From Elioraea sp. (lineage in GTDB: Bacteria; Pseudomonadota; Alphaproteobacteria; Acetobacterales; Acetobacteraceae), in assembly GCF_022842375.1 (NCBI RefSeq), contig NZ_JALHPR010000024.1, positions 1-64,000 on the forward strand: a stretch of DNA of 64,000 bases, in the 5' to 3' direction. The position numbers and the translations under genes were made by a program. Positions 1-9,763 of the stretch are shown here, piece after piece. The notes beneath the pieces were generated by a model that saw only the letters and a list, made by a program, of their open reading frames with translations, searched no databases and was not told the DNA's origin. Numbering within the stretch: the first letter of the stretch is position 1; each line of letters begins with the position of its first letter.

Positions 1-15
1 GCCACGGGGGCTGCG

Positions 16-921
16 TTGACGCCCCAGGTCGCGATCGCGCGCGCCGAGGGCCACGTCTGGCCCCTCGGCGCGCCGCTGCCGGCCGGCGAGCCTGCCACGC
101 TCGCGCCACGCTTGGCCGCATTGGCCGGGCGCGGGGCGGCGCTGCTCGCGCTCGACGTGCCGATTGGCCTGCCGCACCGCTTCGCCACGGCGCATCTGGC
201 GGTGCATCCCGGCTTCGCTGCCTGGCTCGACGCCCTGCACGACGATGCGCCCTTCCTCCGCCCGGCAGCGACCCTGGCCGACGTCTCTCCCGCCCGCCCG
301 TTCTTTCCGGCGGGCCAGGTCGCAGGGGCTGGGCTGAAGGCAAGCTTCCTCGACCGCCTCGGCCTCGACGGCGAGACGCTGCTGCGCGCCTGCGACCGTG
401 GCGGCCGGACGGCCAACGGTGGCCGGATCGCGCGCGCCTGCGGCCTGTTCTGGACGCTGGGCGGCAACCAGGTCGGCAAGGCGGCGGCAAGTGCCTGGCG
501 CGAAGTGCTGCTGCCGGCCCGCGCGTCAGGGCTCAGGCTCTGGCCGTTCGAGGGAACCCTCGCCGCACTTGCCACGCCCGGTGGCGTCGTGGCGGCCGAG
601 GCGTACCCAGGCGAGGGCTATGCCCGGCTCGGCCTCCGCTTTCCCTCGGCGAAGCGGCGACAGGGCTGGCGCGCGGCGCAGGCCGCCGCAATCGCTGCCT
701 GGTGCGCGCGCCATGGCATCGTGCCGGACACATCGCTCGCGGCCCGCATCGCCGACGGCTTCGGCCCATCGCCAGAGGGCGAGGATGCGTTCGACGCGAC
801 CATCGGCGCGCTGGCCGCCATCACCGTCGCTGCCGGCATCGATCCGGAGGGAACGCCCGACGACCCTGCCATCCGCTCCTGGGAGGGATGGATGCTGGGG
901 CGGATCGATCAGCCCCCGTAA
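16..921 (+). CDS. DUF429-like protein (5' end may lie outside the window)
   Basis: ORF; ALDVPIGLP...AYPGEGYARLGL resembles DUF429 family. Begins at TTG 16 nt from the window edge. Confidence 0.6.
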   Translation: MTPQVAIARAEGHVWPLGAPLPAGEPATLAPRLAALAGRGAALLALDVPIGLPHRFATAHLAVHPGFAAWLDALHDDAPFLRPAATLADVSPARPFFPAGQVAGAGLKASFLDRLGLDGETLLRACDRGGRTANGGRIARACGLFWTLGGNQVGKAAASAWREVLLPARASGLRLWPFEGTLAALATPGGVVAAEAYPGEGYARLGLRFPSAKRRQGWRAAQAAAIAAWCARHGIVPDTSLAARIADGFGPSPEGEDAFDATIGALAAITVAAGIDPEGTPDDPAIRSWEGWMLGRIDQPP

Positions 922-1889
922 AGACCTGCGGTATCGGCCCGCGCCTTGGCGAGCGAGACGAGCAGGTCGAGGACCGGCGTCGCCACCCCGGCCAGCCGCG
1001 CGAGATCGAGCGGCACGGTGAATTGCGCATCCACCTCCATCTGCCGTCCGAGCTCGAGGTCCTGCAGGATCGAGGGCTTGTGCGCGAAGCCGCCCCAGGC
1101 ATCGAGCCGCGCCGCGACATCGAGCGTCACGTGCCGCCCATGCGCGGCGGCGACGGCGAGGCATTCATGCATCGCGTCGATGCCGGCCTGGCGCAGCACG
1201 GGGTCGCCGATCATGCCGGCAAGCCCCTTGCCGGTGAGGATGGCCAGCGGGCCGGAGGCGACGTTGCCCGACAGCTTCTCCCACACCGCCGTGCGGATGT
1301 CGGCCTCGACCGGCGCGCCCATGCCGCCGGCCTCGAGCGCGGCTGAGATCATCTTCGCACGCGGGCTGATCGTGCCATCGGGCTCGCCGAGGATCACCCG
1401 GCTCCTGGCCTGCGCCACGTTCACCACGCCGGGCTCGATCACGGTGCAGGCGGAGTAGACGACGCCGCCCATCGCACGACCGATACCGACCCCGTCCCAC
1501 AAGGCACCGCCAGGGTCGAGCACATCGAGCCGCGTGCCGTCATGCGGCCCGCCTTCCTTGTGGAAGTACCACCAGGGGATGCCGTTGATCACGTAGGCCA
1601 CCGGCGTCTCCGGGCCGAGCAGCGGCGCGATCGCGGCCGCGACGGAGGCGAGCGCGGGCGCCTTCGTCGTCACGATCACCGCATCCTGTGGCCCGAGCGC
1701 TGCGGGGTCGGCCGAGCAGGCGACGCGCTGCACCTCGTCGAGCTCCGGCGTGATGACGCGGATGCCGCGTGCCGCGATCGCCTGCCCTTGCGCGCCGCGG
1801 GCGACGACCGAGACATCCGCCCCGCCGCGTGCGAGGCGGAACGCGACATGCCCGCCGATCGCTCCGGCGCCGAACACAGCGATGCGCAT
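909..1889 (-). CDS. Ketopantoate reductase (PanE/ApbA) family protein
   Basis: N-terminus MRIAVFGAGAIGGHVAFRLARGG Rossmann motif; start placed at ATG 1889, the longer ORF is shadow. Confidence 0.88.
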   Translation of the reverse strand: MRIAVFGAGAIGGHVAFRLARGGADVSVVARGAQGQAIAARGIRVITPELDEVQRVACSADPAALGPQDAVIVTTKAPALASVAAAIAPLLGPETPVAYVINGIPWWYFHKEGGPHDGTRLDVLDPGGALWDGVGIGRAMGGVVYSACTVIEPGVVNVAQARSRVILGEPDGTISPRAKMISAALEAGGMGAPVEADIRTAVWEKLSGNVASGPLAILTGKGLAGMIGDPVLRQAGIDAMHECLAVAAAHGRHVTLDVAARLDAWGGFAHKPSILQDLELGRQMEVDAQFTVPLDLARLAGVATPVLDLLVSLAKARADTAGLYGG

Positions 1890-2704
1890 CAGCGTGCGGC
1901 CCGGAGATGCGCGATGAGCCGCGCCCCGGTCTCGGCGAGCCAGGTGGCTGCCCGCGCGCCCGTCTCGGCGTTGCCGAAGGCGGGGTTGGCGCCGGAGACG
2001 CCCGATGGCGCGATGTCGTCGATCTCGAGCGGCACGGTCACCTCCACATCCTCGAAACGAATGGCGCCGAACCCGGTGACCTTGAGGCCAAGCACGGGCG
2101 GCGGCGGTACGGGCCCTGCCATCAGGTCGGGCCGACAGAGCTCGGGGAACAATGCGAGGGCGACCGACCACACGGGGTCGGCGCCATGCCCGATTGGCCC
2201 GAGCGCACCCGGCGGCGGCTTCGCGACGTCGCCCGCGAAGGCGGGCCACTTGGCCGCGAGCGCGCGCCAGATATGCAGGCAGGGAACGAGCGCGCCGCCG
2301 CGGCGCTTGATGCCGCGCGTCACCTCGTCGATGGTCGGGTTGTTCCCGGAATGACCGTTGACGATCAGCACCCGGTCGAGCCCGTGGCCCATCAGGCTGT
2401 CGAGCGTGTCCTCGAGCAGCGCCGAGAGCGTCTCGCGCCGAAGCGCGATGCCGCCGGGCACGGGGCGGAACCAGTCGGCGTAGCCGAACGGGATCACGGG
2501 GGCGACGAGCGCCTCCGCCCCCTGCTGAACCGCACGCTCGGCCATCATCACGGCCAGTCGTTCCGCCAGCAGATAGTCGCCCATCGGCGCATGCGGGCCC
2601 TGCTCCTCCAGGCTGCCGAGGGGCAGCAGGATGACGGGCCGCCGCGTGAACCGCTCGCGCGCCTCGGCCGAGGTGAGCTCGGCCAGCTTCAGCTTGCGTT
2701 GCAT
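1889..2704 (-). CDS. Creatininase/creatinine amidohydrolase family protein
   Basis: LLPLGSLEEQGPHAPMGDYLLAE...VNGHSGNNPTIDEV motifs; stop overlaps the start of the next gene. Confidence 0.88.
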   Translation of the reverse strand: MQRKLKLAELTSAEARERFTRRPVILLPLGSLEEQGPHAPMGDYLLAERLAVMMAERAVQQGAEALVAPVIPFGYADWFRPVPGGIALRRETLSALLEDTLDSLMGHGLDRVLIVNGHSGNNPTIDEVTRGIKRRGGALVPCLHIWRALAAKWPAFAGDVAKPPPGALGPIGHGADPVWSVALALFPELCRPDLMAGPVPPPPVLGLKVTGFGAIRFEDVEVTVPLEIDDIAPSGVSGANPAFGNAETGARAATWLAETGARLIAHLRAAR

Positions 2705-2708
2705 CGGC

Positions 2709-3893
2709 TCAGCGCAGGATGTCGAGCGCCGCGCGCGACAGCGCCTCGACGCCGATGGTGATCGATCGTTCGTCGGGCTGGTATGCGCTGTTGTGCAGGC
2801 TATCGCTGCGGCCCGGCGTGCCGGAGCCAATGCGGAGATGTGCTGCCGGCATCGCATCGGCGAAATAGGCGAAATCCTCGGCCCCCATGCTCGCCGCACC
2901 CTCGATCACCGCCGCCTCGCCGAAGGTGCGCCGCATCGTGCCGAGCACGCGGTCGAGCAGCGGCGCGTCGTTCACCAGCGGCGGCACCTTCCGCGCGTAG
3001 ACGAACTCCGATGGCAGCCTCAGTCCCGTCTCGATGCCGGCGAGGAGGCGGCGCATCCCAGCCTCCACGGCATCGCGCGCAGTGGCGTCGAGTGTGCGCA
3101 CGGTGCCCTTCAGCGTCACGGCATCGGGGATGATGTTGCGCACCGTTCCCCCCTGGATGTGGCCCACCGTGACGACGGCGGGCGAGAGCGGGTTCACCTC
3201 GCGGCTGACCAGCGTCTGCAACTGGCCGATGAAGAGCGCAGCGCCCACCACCGGGTCGATCGCCTGGTGCGGGTGCGCCGCGTGGCCGGAACGGCCGCGG
3301 AACACGATGTCGAACGCATCCGACGCCGCCTGGCAAGCACCGTTCACATAGGCGATGGAGCCGACCGGCTGGTACGGCCAGTTGTGGAAGCCGAGCGCGT
3401 AGTCGGGCTTCGCCTCGTCGAGGATGCCGTCGGCGATCATCGCAGCCGCCCCTTCGAGGATCTCCTCCGCCGGTTGGAAAACCAGCATCACGCGGCCCGC
3501 GAAGCTTGGCGCAAGGCGCTTGAGCACGGCCGCGGCACCGAGCAGCGTCGTGGTGTGAAGATCATGCCCGCAGGCGTGCATCCTGCCATCCTGCGCTGAT
3601 GCGAAGTCGAGGCCCGTCTGCTCATGGATCGGCAGGGCATCCATGTCGGCGCGGATCAGCAATGTCGGACCCGGGCGCCCGCCCTCGATCATGCCCACCA
3701 CGCCGGTGCGCCCCACGCCGGTGCGCGCGGCGATGCCGAGGCGGCCGAGTTCCTCGGCGACGCGCGCCGCGGTGGCGTGCTCCTCGAAGGCGAGTTCGGG
3801 GTTGCGGTGAAGGTCGCGGCGGATGGCGATCAGCGCGGGTGCGATACGGTCCGCTTCCTCGCGCACGACGCTCTCTGGGTCGTTGGCAGCCAT
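2709..3893 (-). CDS. M20 family amidohydrolase (hippurate hydrolase-like)
   Basis: RRDLHRNPELAFEEHATAARVAEEL, MHACGHDLHTTTLLGAA, FQPAEEILEGA, SMGAEDFAYF. Confidence 0.92.
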   Translation of the reverse strand: MAANDPESVVREEADRIAPALIAIRRDLHRNPELAFEEHATAARVAEELGRLGIAARTGVGRTGVVGMIEGGRPGPTLLIRADMDALPIHEQTGLDFASAQDGRMHACGHDLHTTTLLGAAAVLKRLAPSFAGRVMLVFQPAEEILEGAAAMIADGILDEAKPDYALGFHNWPYQPVGSIAYVNGACQAASDAFDIVFRGRSGHAAHPHQAIDPVVGAALFIGQLQTLVSREVNPLSPAVVTVGHIQGGTVRNIIPDAVTLKGTVRTLDATARDAVEAGMRRLLAGIETGLRLPSEFVYARKVPPLVNDAPLLDRVLGTMRRTFGEAAVIEGAASMGAEDFAYFADAMPAAHLRIGSGTPGRSDSLHNSAYQPDERSITIGVEALSRAALDILR

Positions 3894-4105
3894 CTTCCGT
3901 CCTGTTGCTGAAAGGGCGCGACGACGCCCCGGCACGCGGCAGGCGTGCGGTTTCACGGGTTGAGCACGCCGCGGGCGCGCGCGTTCGTCACGCAATGATG
4001 GAGCGCCCCGTGGGCCCGGGCAAGTGCGGTATCGGCTGCTTGCCGCGGGCGGGGCAGCGTGCCATACGCAAGGCGGGGGAGAGAACGCAGCGAGGGAGGG
4101 ATCGC

Positions 4106-5125
4106 ATGACCGGAGACGGTCACCCGAACGAACGCGCAATGACGCCGGTGCCACGCCGGGCACTCGTGGCGGCATTTGCCGTCATGGCCGGCTGGGCGTC
4201 GCTGAGCATGCCCGCGCGCGCCCAGGCACCCTGGCCCAATGGCCCGATCCGCTTCGTCGTTCCCTTCGCGCCTGGCGGCACGACCGACATCATGGCCCGC
4301 CTCGTCGGCGAACGGCTGCAGGTGCGGCTCGGCGTTCCCGTGGTGGTCGAGAACCGCGCTGGGGCGGGTGCGACGGTCGGCAGCCTGGTGGTGGCTCAGG
4401 CCGCCTCGGATGGACAGACGATCGTGATGAGCAACATCGCCAGCCACGCGATCAGCCCGAGCCTCTACCGCAACATCCGCTACGACCCGGTGAAGGATTT
4501 CGCGCACATCGCCATGGTGACGGTGAACCCCTCGGTCATGGTCGCTAACCCCAGGTTCGAGGCGCAGAGCCTCCAGGCCTATATCGCACTCGCGAAGGCG
4601 AGGCCCGGGCGCGTGGACTATGCGACGTCCGGGGCCGGTTCGTCGAACCACCTGATCGGCGTGCGCCTCTCCCTCGCCGCGGGGGTCGAGCTCAACCACA
4701 TCCCCTATCGCGGCGCCGGCCCCGCGATGACGGACGTGATCGCAGGCGTCGTCGGCGTGATGTTCGACAGCCTTCCCTCCGCCGCCTCGCATATCCGCGG
4801 CGGAAGCGTGAACGCCCTCGCCATCTCCTCGAATGAGCGCAACCCTGCGTTCCCGAACGTGCCGACCTTCCGCGAGGCGGGCGTCGACATCGTGTCCTAC
4901 TCCTGGTTTGGTGTCTCAGCACCCGCGGGAACGCCGGCGGCGATCGTGGCGAGGCTCAATGCCGAGATCCGCGCAGCGGTGGCCGAGCCTGCCGTTGCGC
5001 AGCGGCTCGAGGAACTCGGCGGCAGCCCGCGCGACTGGACGGCGGAGCAGTACACCGCCTTCGTCGCAGAGGAGTTCGCTGCCTGGGCGCCGGTCGTGCG
5101 CGCCTCGGGAGCAACGGTGCAGTGA
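4106..5125 (+). CDS. tctC: Tripartite tricarboxylate transporter substrate-binding protein (TctC/Bug)
   Basis: Signal peptide then WPNGPIRFVVPFAPGGTTDIMARLV; alternative ATG at 4139. Confidence 0.9.
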   Translation: MTGDGHPNERAMTPVPRRALVAAFAVMAGWASLSMPARAQAPWPNGPIRFVVPFAPGGTTDIMARLVGERLQVRLGVPVVVENRAGAGATVGSLVVAQAASDGQTIVMSNIASHAISPSLYRNIRYDPVKDFAHIAMVTVNPSVMVANPRFEAQSLQAYIALAKARPGRVDYATSGAGSSNHLIGVRLSLAAGVELNHIPYRGAGPAMTDVIAGVVGVMFDSLPSAASHIRGGSVNALAISSNERNPAFPNVPTFREAGVDIVSYSWFGVSAPAGTPAAIVARLNAEIRAAVAEPAVAQRLEELGGSPRDWTAEQYTAFVAEEFAAWAPVVRASGATVQ

Positions 5126-5165
5126 AGGTTTGGGCAACGATGCGCGGCGCAAGGGAGCGCACCCG

Positions 5166-5618
5166 ATGAAGCTGAAGCCCGACGCGCAGGCCCTTCTGGC
5201 CGGTTTCCTGTTCATCGCCTTCGCCGGCGCAATGCTGTGGATGAACATGGAGCATCCGATCGGCACCGCGCGGCGGATGGGGCCGGGCTACATGCCAATG
5301 CTGGCATTCTGGATCCTGGGCGGCGTCGGCGTCGCGGTGATGATCGGCGGGCTGTTCAGCGGTGCGAACGCGATCGGACGCTTCGTCTGGCGCGACATGG
5401 CTCTCATCCTGGCCGCGATGATCGTGTTCGGCCTGACGGTCGAGCGGCTCGGCTTCGTCGCCTCGATCACGCTCTGCGTCATCATCGCCTCGTTTGCCGA
5501 GAAGGTGTACCGGCCGGTCAGGGTTGCCGGGCTGATCGCGTTCCTGCTGGCCCTCTGCTGGTTCCTGTTCATCTGGTATCTGGACATCCGGATCCCGGTC
5601 TTCCCGTGGTCATACTGA
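5166..5618 (+). CDS. tctB: Tripartite tricarboxylate transporter TctB family protein
   Basis: Four-TM small protein between tctC and tctA; MGPGYMPMLAFWILGGVG. Confidence 0.88.
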   Translation: MKLKPDAQALLAGFLFIAFAGAMLWMNMEHPIGTARRMGPGYMPMLAFWILGGVGVAVMIGGLFSGANAIGRFVWRDMALILAAMIVFGLTVERLGFVASITLCVIIASFAEKVYRPVRVAGLIAFLLALCWFLFIWYLDIRIPVFPWSY

Positions 5619-5628
5619 GGGCGCCGCG

Positions 5629-7128
5629 ATGGAACTCCTGTCCAACCTCGCCTTCGGCTTCGGCGTCGCGCTCACCTTCCAGAACATGGGCGCCTGCCTG
5701 ATCGGCGCGCTGCTCGGCACCGCCATCGGCGTTCTCCCGGGAATCGGGCCGGTGGCGACGATCAGCCTGCTGCTGCCGCTGACCTTCGGCATGCCGTCGA
5801 CCACCGCCATCATCATGCTCGCGGGCATCTACTACGGCGCTCAGTACGGCGGCTCGACCACCTCGATCCTGATGAACCTGCCGGGCGAGGTGAGTTCCGT
5901 CATCACTGCGCTCGACGGCTACCAGATGGCGCGCAACGGCGAGGCGGGGCCTGCGCTCGCGGTCGCGGCGCTGGGTTCGTTCTTCGCTGGCTCGGTCGCC
6001 ACCCTGCTGGTCGCCGCCTCAGGCCCGCTGCTCACCTCCGTGGCGCTGTCCTTCGGCCCGGCCGACTATTTCAGCCTGATGTTCCTCGGCCTCATCGTCT
6101 CGGCGGTGCTCAGTGAGGGCAGCCCGATGAAATCGATCGGCATGATGGTCGCAGGTGTCGGGCTGGGTCTCGTCGGCACCGACGTGCAGACCGGCCAGCA
6201 GCGCTTCACCTTCAACATCCCCGAACTGTCCGACGGGATCGGCTTCGCGCCGATGGCGATGGGCATGTTCGGCGTCGCTGAGATCATTCGCAACCTCGAG
6301 ATGCCCGAGGTGCGCGACGCGCTGAAAACCAAGATCACGCGGCTGTGGCTGACCAAGGAACAGTTCAAGCGGGTCTCCGGCCCGGTGCTGCGCGGCACCG
6401 CGCTCGGCTCCATCGTGGGCATCCTGCCGGGCGGCGGCGCCGCGCTCGCCTCGATGGGCGCCTATACGCTCGAACGGCGCATCAGCCGCAACAAGGCGAT
6501 GTTCGGCAAGGGCGCAATCGAGGGCGTCGCAGCGCCCGAGGCCGCGAACAACGCAGCGGCCCAGACCTCGTTCATCCCGCTGCTCACCCTCGGCATCCCA
6601 GCCAATGCGGTGATGGCACTGATGGTCGGCGCGCTGATCATCCAGGGCATCCAGCCGGGCCCGCGCATGATCGAGGCGCAGCCCGACCTGTTCTGGGGCC
6701 TGATCGCCTCGATGTGGATCGGCAACCTGATGCTGGTGGTGATCAACCTGCCGCTGATCGGCATGTGGGTCAGGCTGCTGAAGGTACCGTACGACCTGAT
6801 GTACCCGGCCATCCTCGTGTTCTGCGCGATCGGCGTGTACAGCCTCAACAACAACAGCTTCGATGTCTACGTCACGGTCGTATTCGGCTTCCTCGGCTAC
6901 GTGTTCAGCAAGATCGGCTGCCCCCCCGCGCCGATGCTGATCGGCTTCGTGCTGGGGCCGATGATGGAGGAGCATCTCCGCCGCGCCATGCTGCTCTCGC
7001 GCGGCGACCCGATGGTGTTCCTGCAGCGCCCGATCAGCGCGACGCTGCTCGGCCTCGCCCTGCTCGCCGTGATCGCGATGGCGCTGCCCTCGATCCGCCG
7101 CGGCAAGGACCAGGCCCTGGCTGGATGA
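5629..7128 (+). CDS. tctA: Tripartite tricarboxylate transporter permease TctA
   Basis: GVLPGIGPVATISLLLPLTFGMPSTTAIIMLAGIYYGAQYGGSTTSILMNLPGE signature. Confidence 0.95.
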   Translation: MELLSNLAFGFGVALTFQNMGACLIGALLGTAIGVLPGIGPVATISLLLPLTFGMPSTTAIIMLAGIYYGAQYGGSTTSILMNLPGEVSSVITALDGYQMARNGEAGPALAVAALGSFFAGSVATLLVAASGPLLTSVALSFGPADYFSLMFLGLIVSAVLSEGSPMKSIGMMVAGVGLGLVGTDVQTGQQRFTFNIPELSDGIGFAPMAMGMFGVAEIIRNLEMPEVRDALKTKITRLWLTKEQFKRVSGPVLRGTALGSIVGILPGGGAALASMGAYTLERRISRNKAMFGKGAIEGVAAPEAANNAAAQTSFIPLLTLGIPANAVMALMVGALIIQGIQPGPRMIEAQPDLFWGLIASMWIGNLMLVVINLPLIGMWVRLLKVPYDLMYPAILVFCAIGVYSLNNNSFDVYVTVVFGFLGYVFSKIGCPPAPMLIGFVLGPMMEEHLRRAMLLSRGDPMVFLQRPISATLLGLALLAVIAMALPSIRRGKDQALAG

Positions 7129-7157
7129 TCGGGGCTGGCTGACACAGGACCCGGACG

Positions 7158-7841
7158 ATGACGATCCTCGACGTGACGTGCCTTTCAGCGGCCGGCCCAC
7201 AGCGGCGCACGCTTGCCGTGCGCGCCCTCGTCGTCGCCGGCCTCACGGGGCGCGACACGGCGGCGGTGGAGCATCACCTGCATGAGCTCGCCGCCATCGG
7301 CGTGAAGCGGCCCGCCCGCATCCCTGCCTATTTCCGCAACACCTTCTCGCTGATCACCCATGGCACCGCGATCGAGGTGCTCGGGCCGGACACGTCGGGC
7401 GAGGTCGAGTTCGTCCTTGTCGGCATGCCGGATGGGCTCTGGGTGGGCTTGGGCTCCGACCACACCGACCGCCGCGTCGAGGCGGTGGCGATCGACGTCT
7501 CGAAGCAGCTCTGCGCCAAGGTCATCGCGCCGGTGCTGTGGAAGTTCGATGAGCTCGCCGCGCACTGGGACAGGCTGACGCTCAAGGCCTGGATCGAGGA
7601 GGATGGCGGCCTGAAACCGTACCAGGACGGCAGCGTCGCCGCGATCCGCCGGCCCGAGGACCTGATCGCCGGCTACACCAGCGGCGCGCCGCTGCCGACA
7701 GGCACGGTGATGTTCGGCGGCACGTTCGGTGCGATCGGCGGCATCCGGCCAAGCCCGCGCTTCGAGATGGAGCTGGCCGACCCCGTGCTGGGCCGCGCCA
7801 TCCACCATGGCTATACCGCCGCCACGCTGCCGCTCGCCTGA
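7158..7841 (+). CDS. DUF2848 family protein
   Basis: VLVGMPDGLWVGLGSDHTDR...VSKQLCAKVIAPVLWKFDEL; lies after tctA. Confidence 0.75.
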   Translation: MTILDVTCLSAAGPQRRTLAVRALVVAGLTGRDTAAVEHHLHELAAIGVKRPARIPAYFRNTFSLITHGTAIEVLGPDTSGEVEFVLVGMPDGLWVGLGSDHTDRRVEAVAIDVSKQLCAKVIAPVLWKFDELAAHWDRLTLKAWIEEDGGLKPYQDGSVAAIRRPEDLIAGYTSGAPLPTGTVMFGGTFGAIGGIRPSPRFEMELADPVLGRAIHHGYTAATLPLA

Positions 7842-7850
7842 TCGCTCGGA

Positions 7851-8339
7851 TCAGCCGAGCGTCTTCTGCATCAGCACAAGGTCGAGCCAGCGATCGAACT
7901 TGCGGCCGACCTCGGGCATGACGCCCGCGCGCACGAAACCGAACCGCGCGTGCAGCGCGAGCGAGGCCGCGTTGCCCGCCTCGATCGCGCCCACCATCAC
8001 GTGGACGCCGCGCGCGGCGGCGCGGTCGATCAACGCACCCAGCAGCGCCGTTCCCGCACCGGATCGATGCGCCAGCGGGTCGACATACAGCCCATGCTCG
8101 ACAGTGTGCAGGTAGCCCTCGAACGGGCGGAACGGCCCGAAGCTGCCGAAGCCGATCACGCCGCCCGCCCGTTCCGCCACGAGCACGGGAAGCCCCGCGC
8201 GGCGCCGATCCTCGAGCCAGGCAGCCCGTTGCGTGAGCGTCACCGGCGTGACGTTCCAGTTCGCGGTGGTGCTGACGATCGCGTGGTTGGTGATCGCCGT
8301 GATCGCGGGAACGTCGCCGCCGCCAGCCTCTCGGATCAT
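7851..8339 (-). CDS. GNAT family N-acetyltransferase (phosphinothricin acetyltransferase-like)
   Basis: MIREAGGGDVPAITAITNHAIV...VEHGLYVDPLAHRSGAGTALLGALI. Confidence 0.82.
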   Translation of the reverse strand: MIREAGGGDVPAITAITNHAIVSTTANWNVTPVTLTQRAAWLEDRRRAGLPVLVAERAGGVIGFGSFGPFRPFEGYLHTVEHGLYVDPLAHRSGAGTALLGALIDRAAARGVHVMVGAIEAGNAASLALHARFGFVRAGVMPEVGRKFDRWLDLVLMQKTLG

Positions 8340-8446
8340 GGTCTCGCGGATGGTGGTGCCGCGCCCCTTGCCCTGTTCCTGCATCCTGCCTGGTCTTCGC
8401 CCTCCGCCGAATGGTTCCCGCCCATCCTCATGCCATGCTCGGCGCC

Positions 8447-9703
8447 ATGACGCGACCCCACCCGGCCCCGATCGCACGCGCCGATGCAGCGTTGCTGATC
8501 GTCGCATTGGCCGCCGTCACGTCGCTGTCGAACTTCCACCGCGCCTCGCTCGCCGTGATCGCGCCTGAGCTGTCGGCGGAACTGGGCCTCGATGCGGCCT
8601 CGCTCGGGCTCGCGAACGGCGTGTTCTTCCTGGCCCTTGGCCTGATGCAGATCCCCGTGGGCCTGCTGTTCGACAGGATCGGCGCGCGCGCGACGGTCGC
8701 TGCCCTCGGCCTCGTCACATTCGCCGGCGCCATCGGCCATGCGGCAGCGACCGATGCCGCGGAGGTGATCGCCGCGCGCTTCGTGCTCGGCGTCGGCTCG
8801 GCGGCGAGCTTCATGAGCGCTGTGTATCTCTGCTCGCGCTGGTTCGGCCCCGCACGGCTTGCCGGAACCGTCAGCCGCGTCTTCGCGCTGAGCCAGGCGG
8901 GAACGCTGCTGGCCGGCACCCCGCTCGCTGCGGCCAGTGCCGTGATCGGCTGGCGCGGCGCGTTCCTCGCGGTCGCTGCGCTCACCGCGTTGATCGGCCT
9001 CCTGTTCCACCGCATCGTGCGTGACGATCCGCCGGGCATCGTGCCGGCCCCGCGGCGGGCGGAGCGTGCCGGCGCTGTGCTTGCCGGCCTCGGCGCGGTG
9101 CTGCGCACGCGGGGGCTGTTCCCGATCCTTGCGATCCACGGCTTTGCCTATGCCTCCGCCGCGGTGGTCCTCACCCTCTGGGCGGGGCCGTATCTCGCCG
9201 ATGTGCATGGGCTCGGGCCGATCGGTCGCGGCAACGTGATGCTGGCCATGTCGCTCGCCCAGGCCGGCGGGACGCTGCTGGTCGGCCCGCTCGACCTCAG
9301 GTTCAACACGCGGAAGTGGATCGTCGTGCCGGGGGCATGCGTGACGCTGGCGATCCTCGCATTGCTGGCCGCCTTTCCGGCCATGCCCGCGGCGGCCAGC
9401 ATCGCGTTGCTCGTCCTTTTGTGTGGGACCACGACCTACAGCGTCATCACCGTGAGCCATGGCAGGAGCCTCTTTCCAGACCACCTCGCAGGCCGCGGCG
9501 TCACCACCGTGAACATCGCCCAGGTGGGGGGCGCGGCGCTGCTCCCCGTGCTGACGGGCAGCGCCGTGACGCATGTCGGCGCGGGCGCGGTCCCAGCCCC
9601 GCCTGGTGCGTACGGTGCCTGCTTCGGCGTGATCGCGCTCTGCCTCGGCGCTGGGCTGCTCGTGTATGCGCTTCGCGCGCGTGATGCGAAGCCGAGACAC
9701 TGA
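8447..9703 (+). CDS. MFS transporter
   Basis: Twelve-TM-like ORF with GLLFDRIGARAT MFS loop motif; ATG at 8411 also possible. Confidence 0.85.
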   Translation: MTRPHPAPIARADAALLIVALAAVTSLSNFHRASLAVIAPELSAELGLDAASLGLANGVFFLALGLMQIPVGLLFDRIGARATVAALGLVTFAGAIGHAAATDAAEVIAARFVLGVGSAASFMSAVYLCSRWFGPARLAGTVSRVFALSQAGTLLAGTPLAAASAVIGWRGAFLAVAALTALIGLLFHRIVRDDPPGIVPAPRRAERAGAVLAGLGAVLRTRGLFPILAIHGFAYASAAVVLTLWAGPYLADVHGLGPIGRGNVMLAMSLAQAGGTLLVGPLDLRFNTRKWIVVPGACVTLAILALLAAFPAMPAAASIALLVLLCGTTTYSVITVSHGRSLFPDHLAGRGVTTVNIAQVGGAALLPVLTGSAVTHVGAGAVPAPPGAYGACFGVIALCLGAGLLVYALRARDAKPRH

Positions 9704-9763
9704 GCGGCCCGATCGCGGATCTGTTATTGCAATACGATGATGGTACCGTGACAAGCTTTTGTC

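Noticed and set aside
7843-7861. CGCTCGG-atcag-CCGAGCG hairpin between DUF2848 and GNAT genes
   Set aside because: Convergent position fits a terminator but there is no T-tract on either side; not distinctive.
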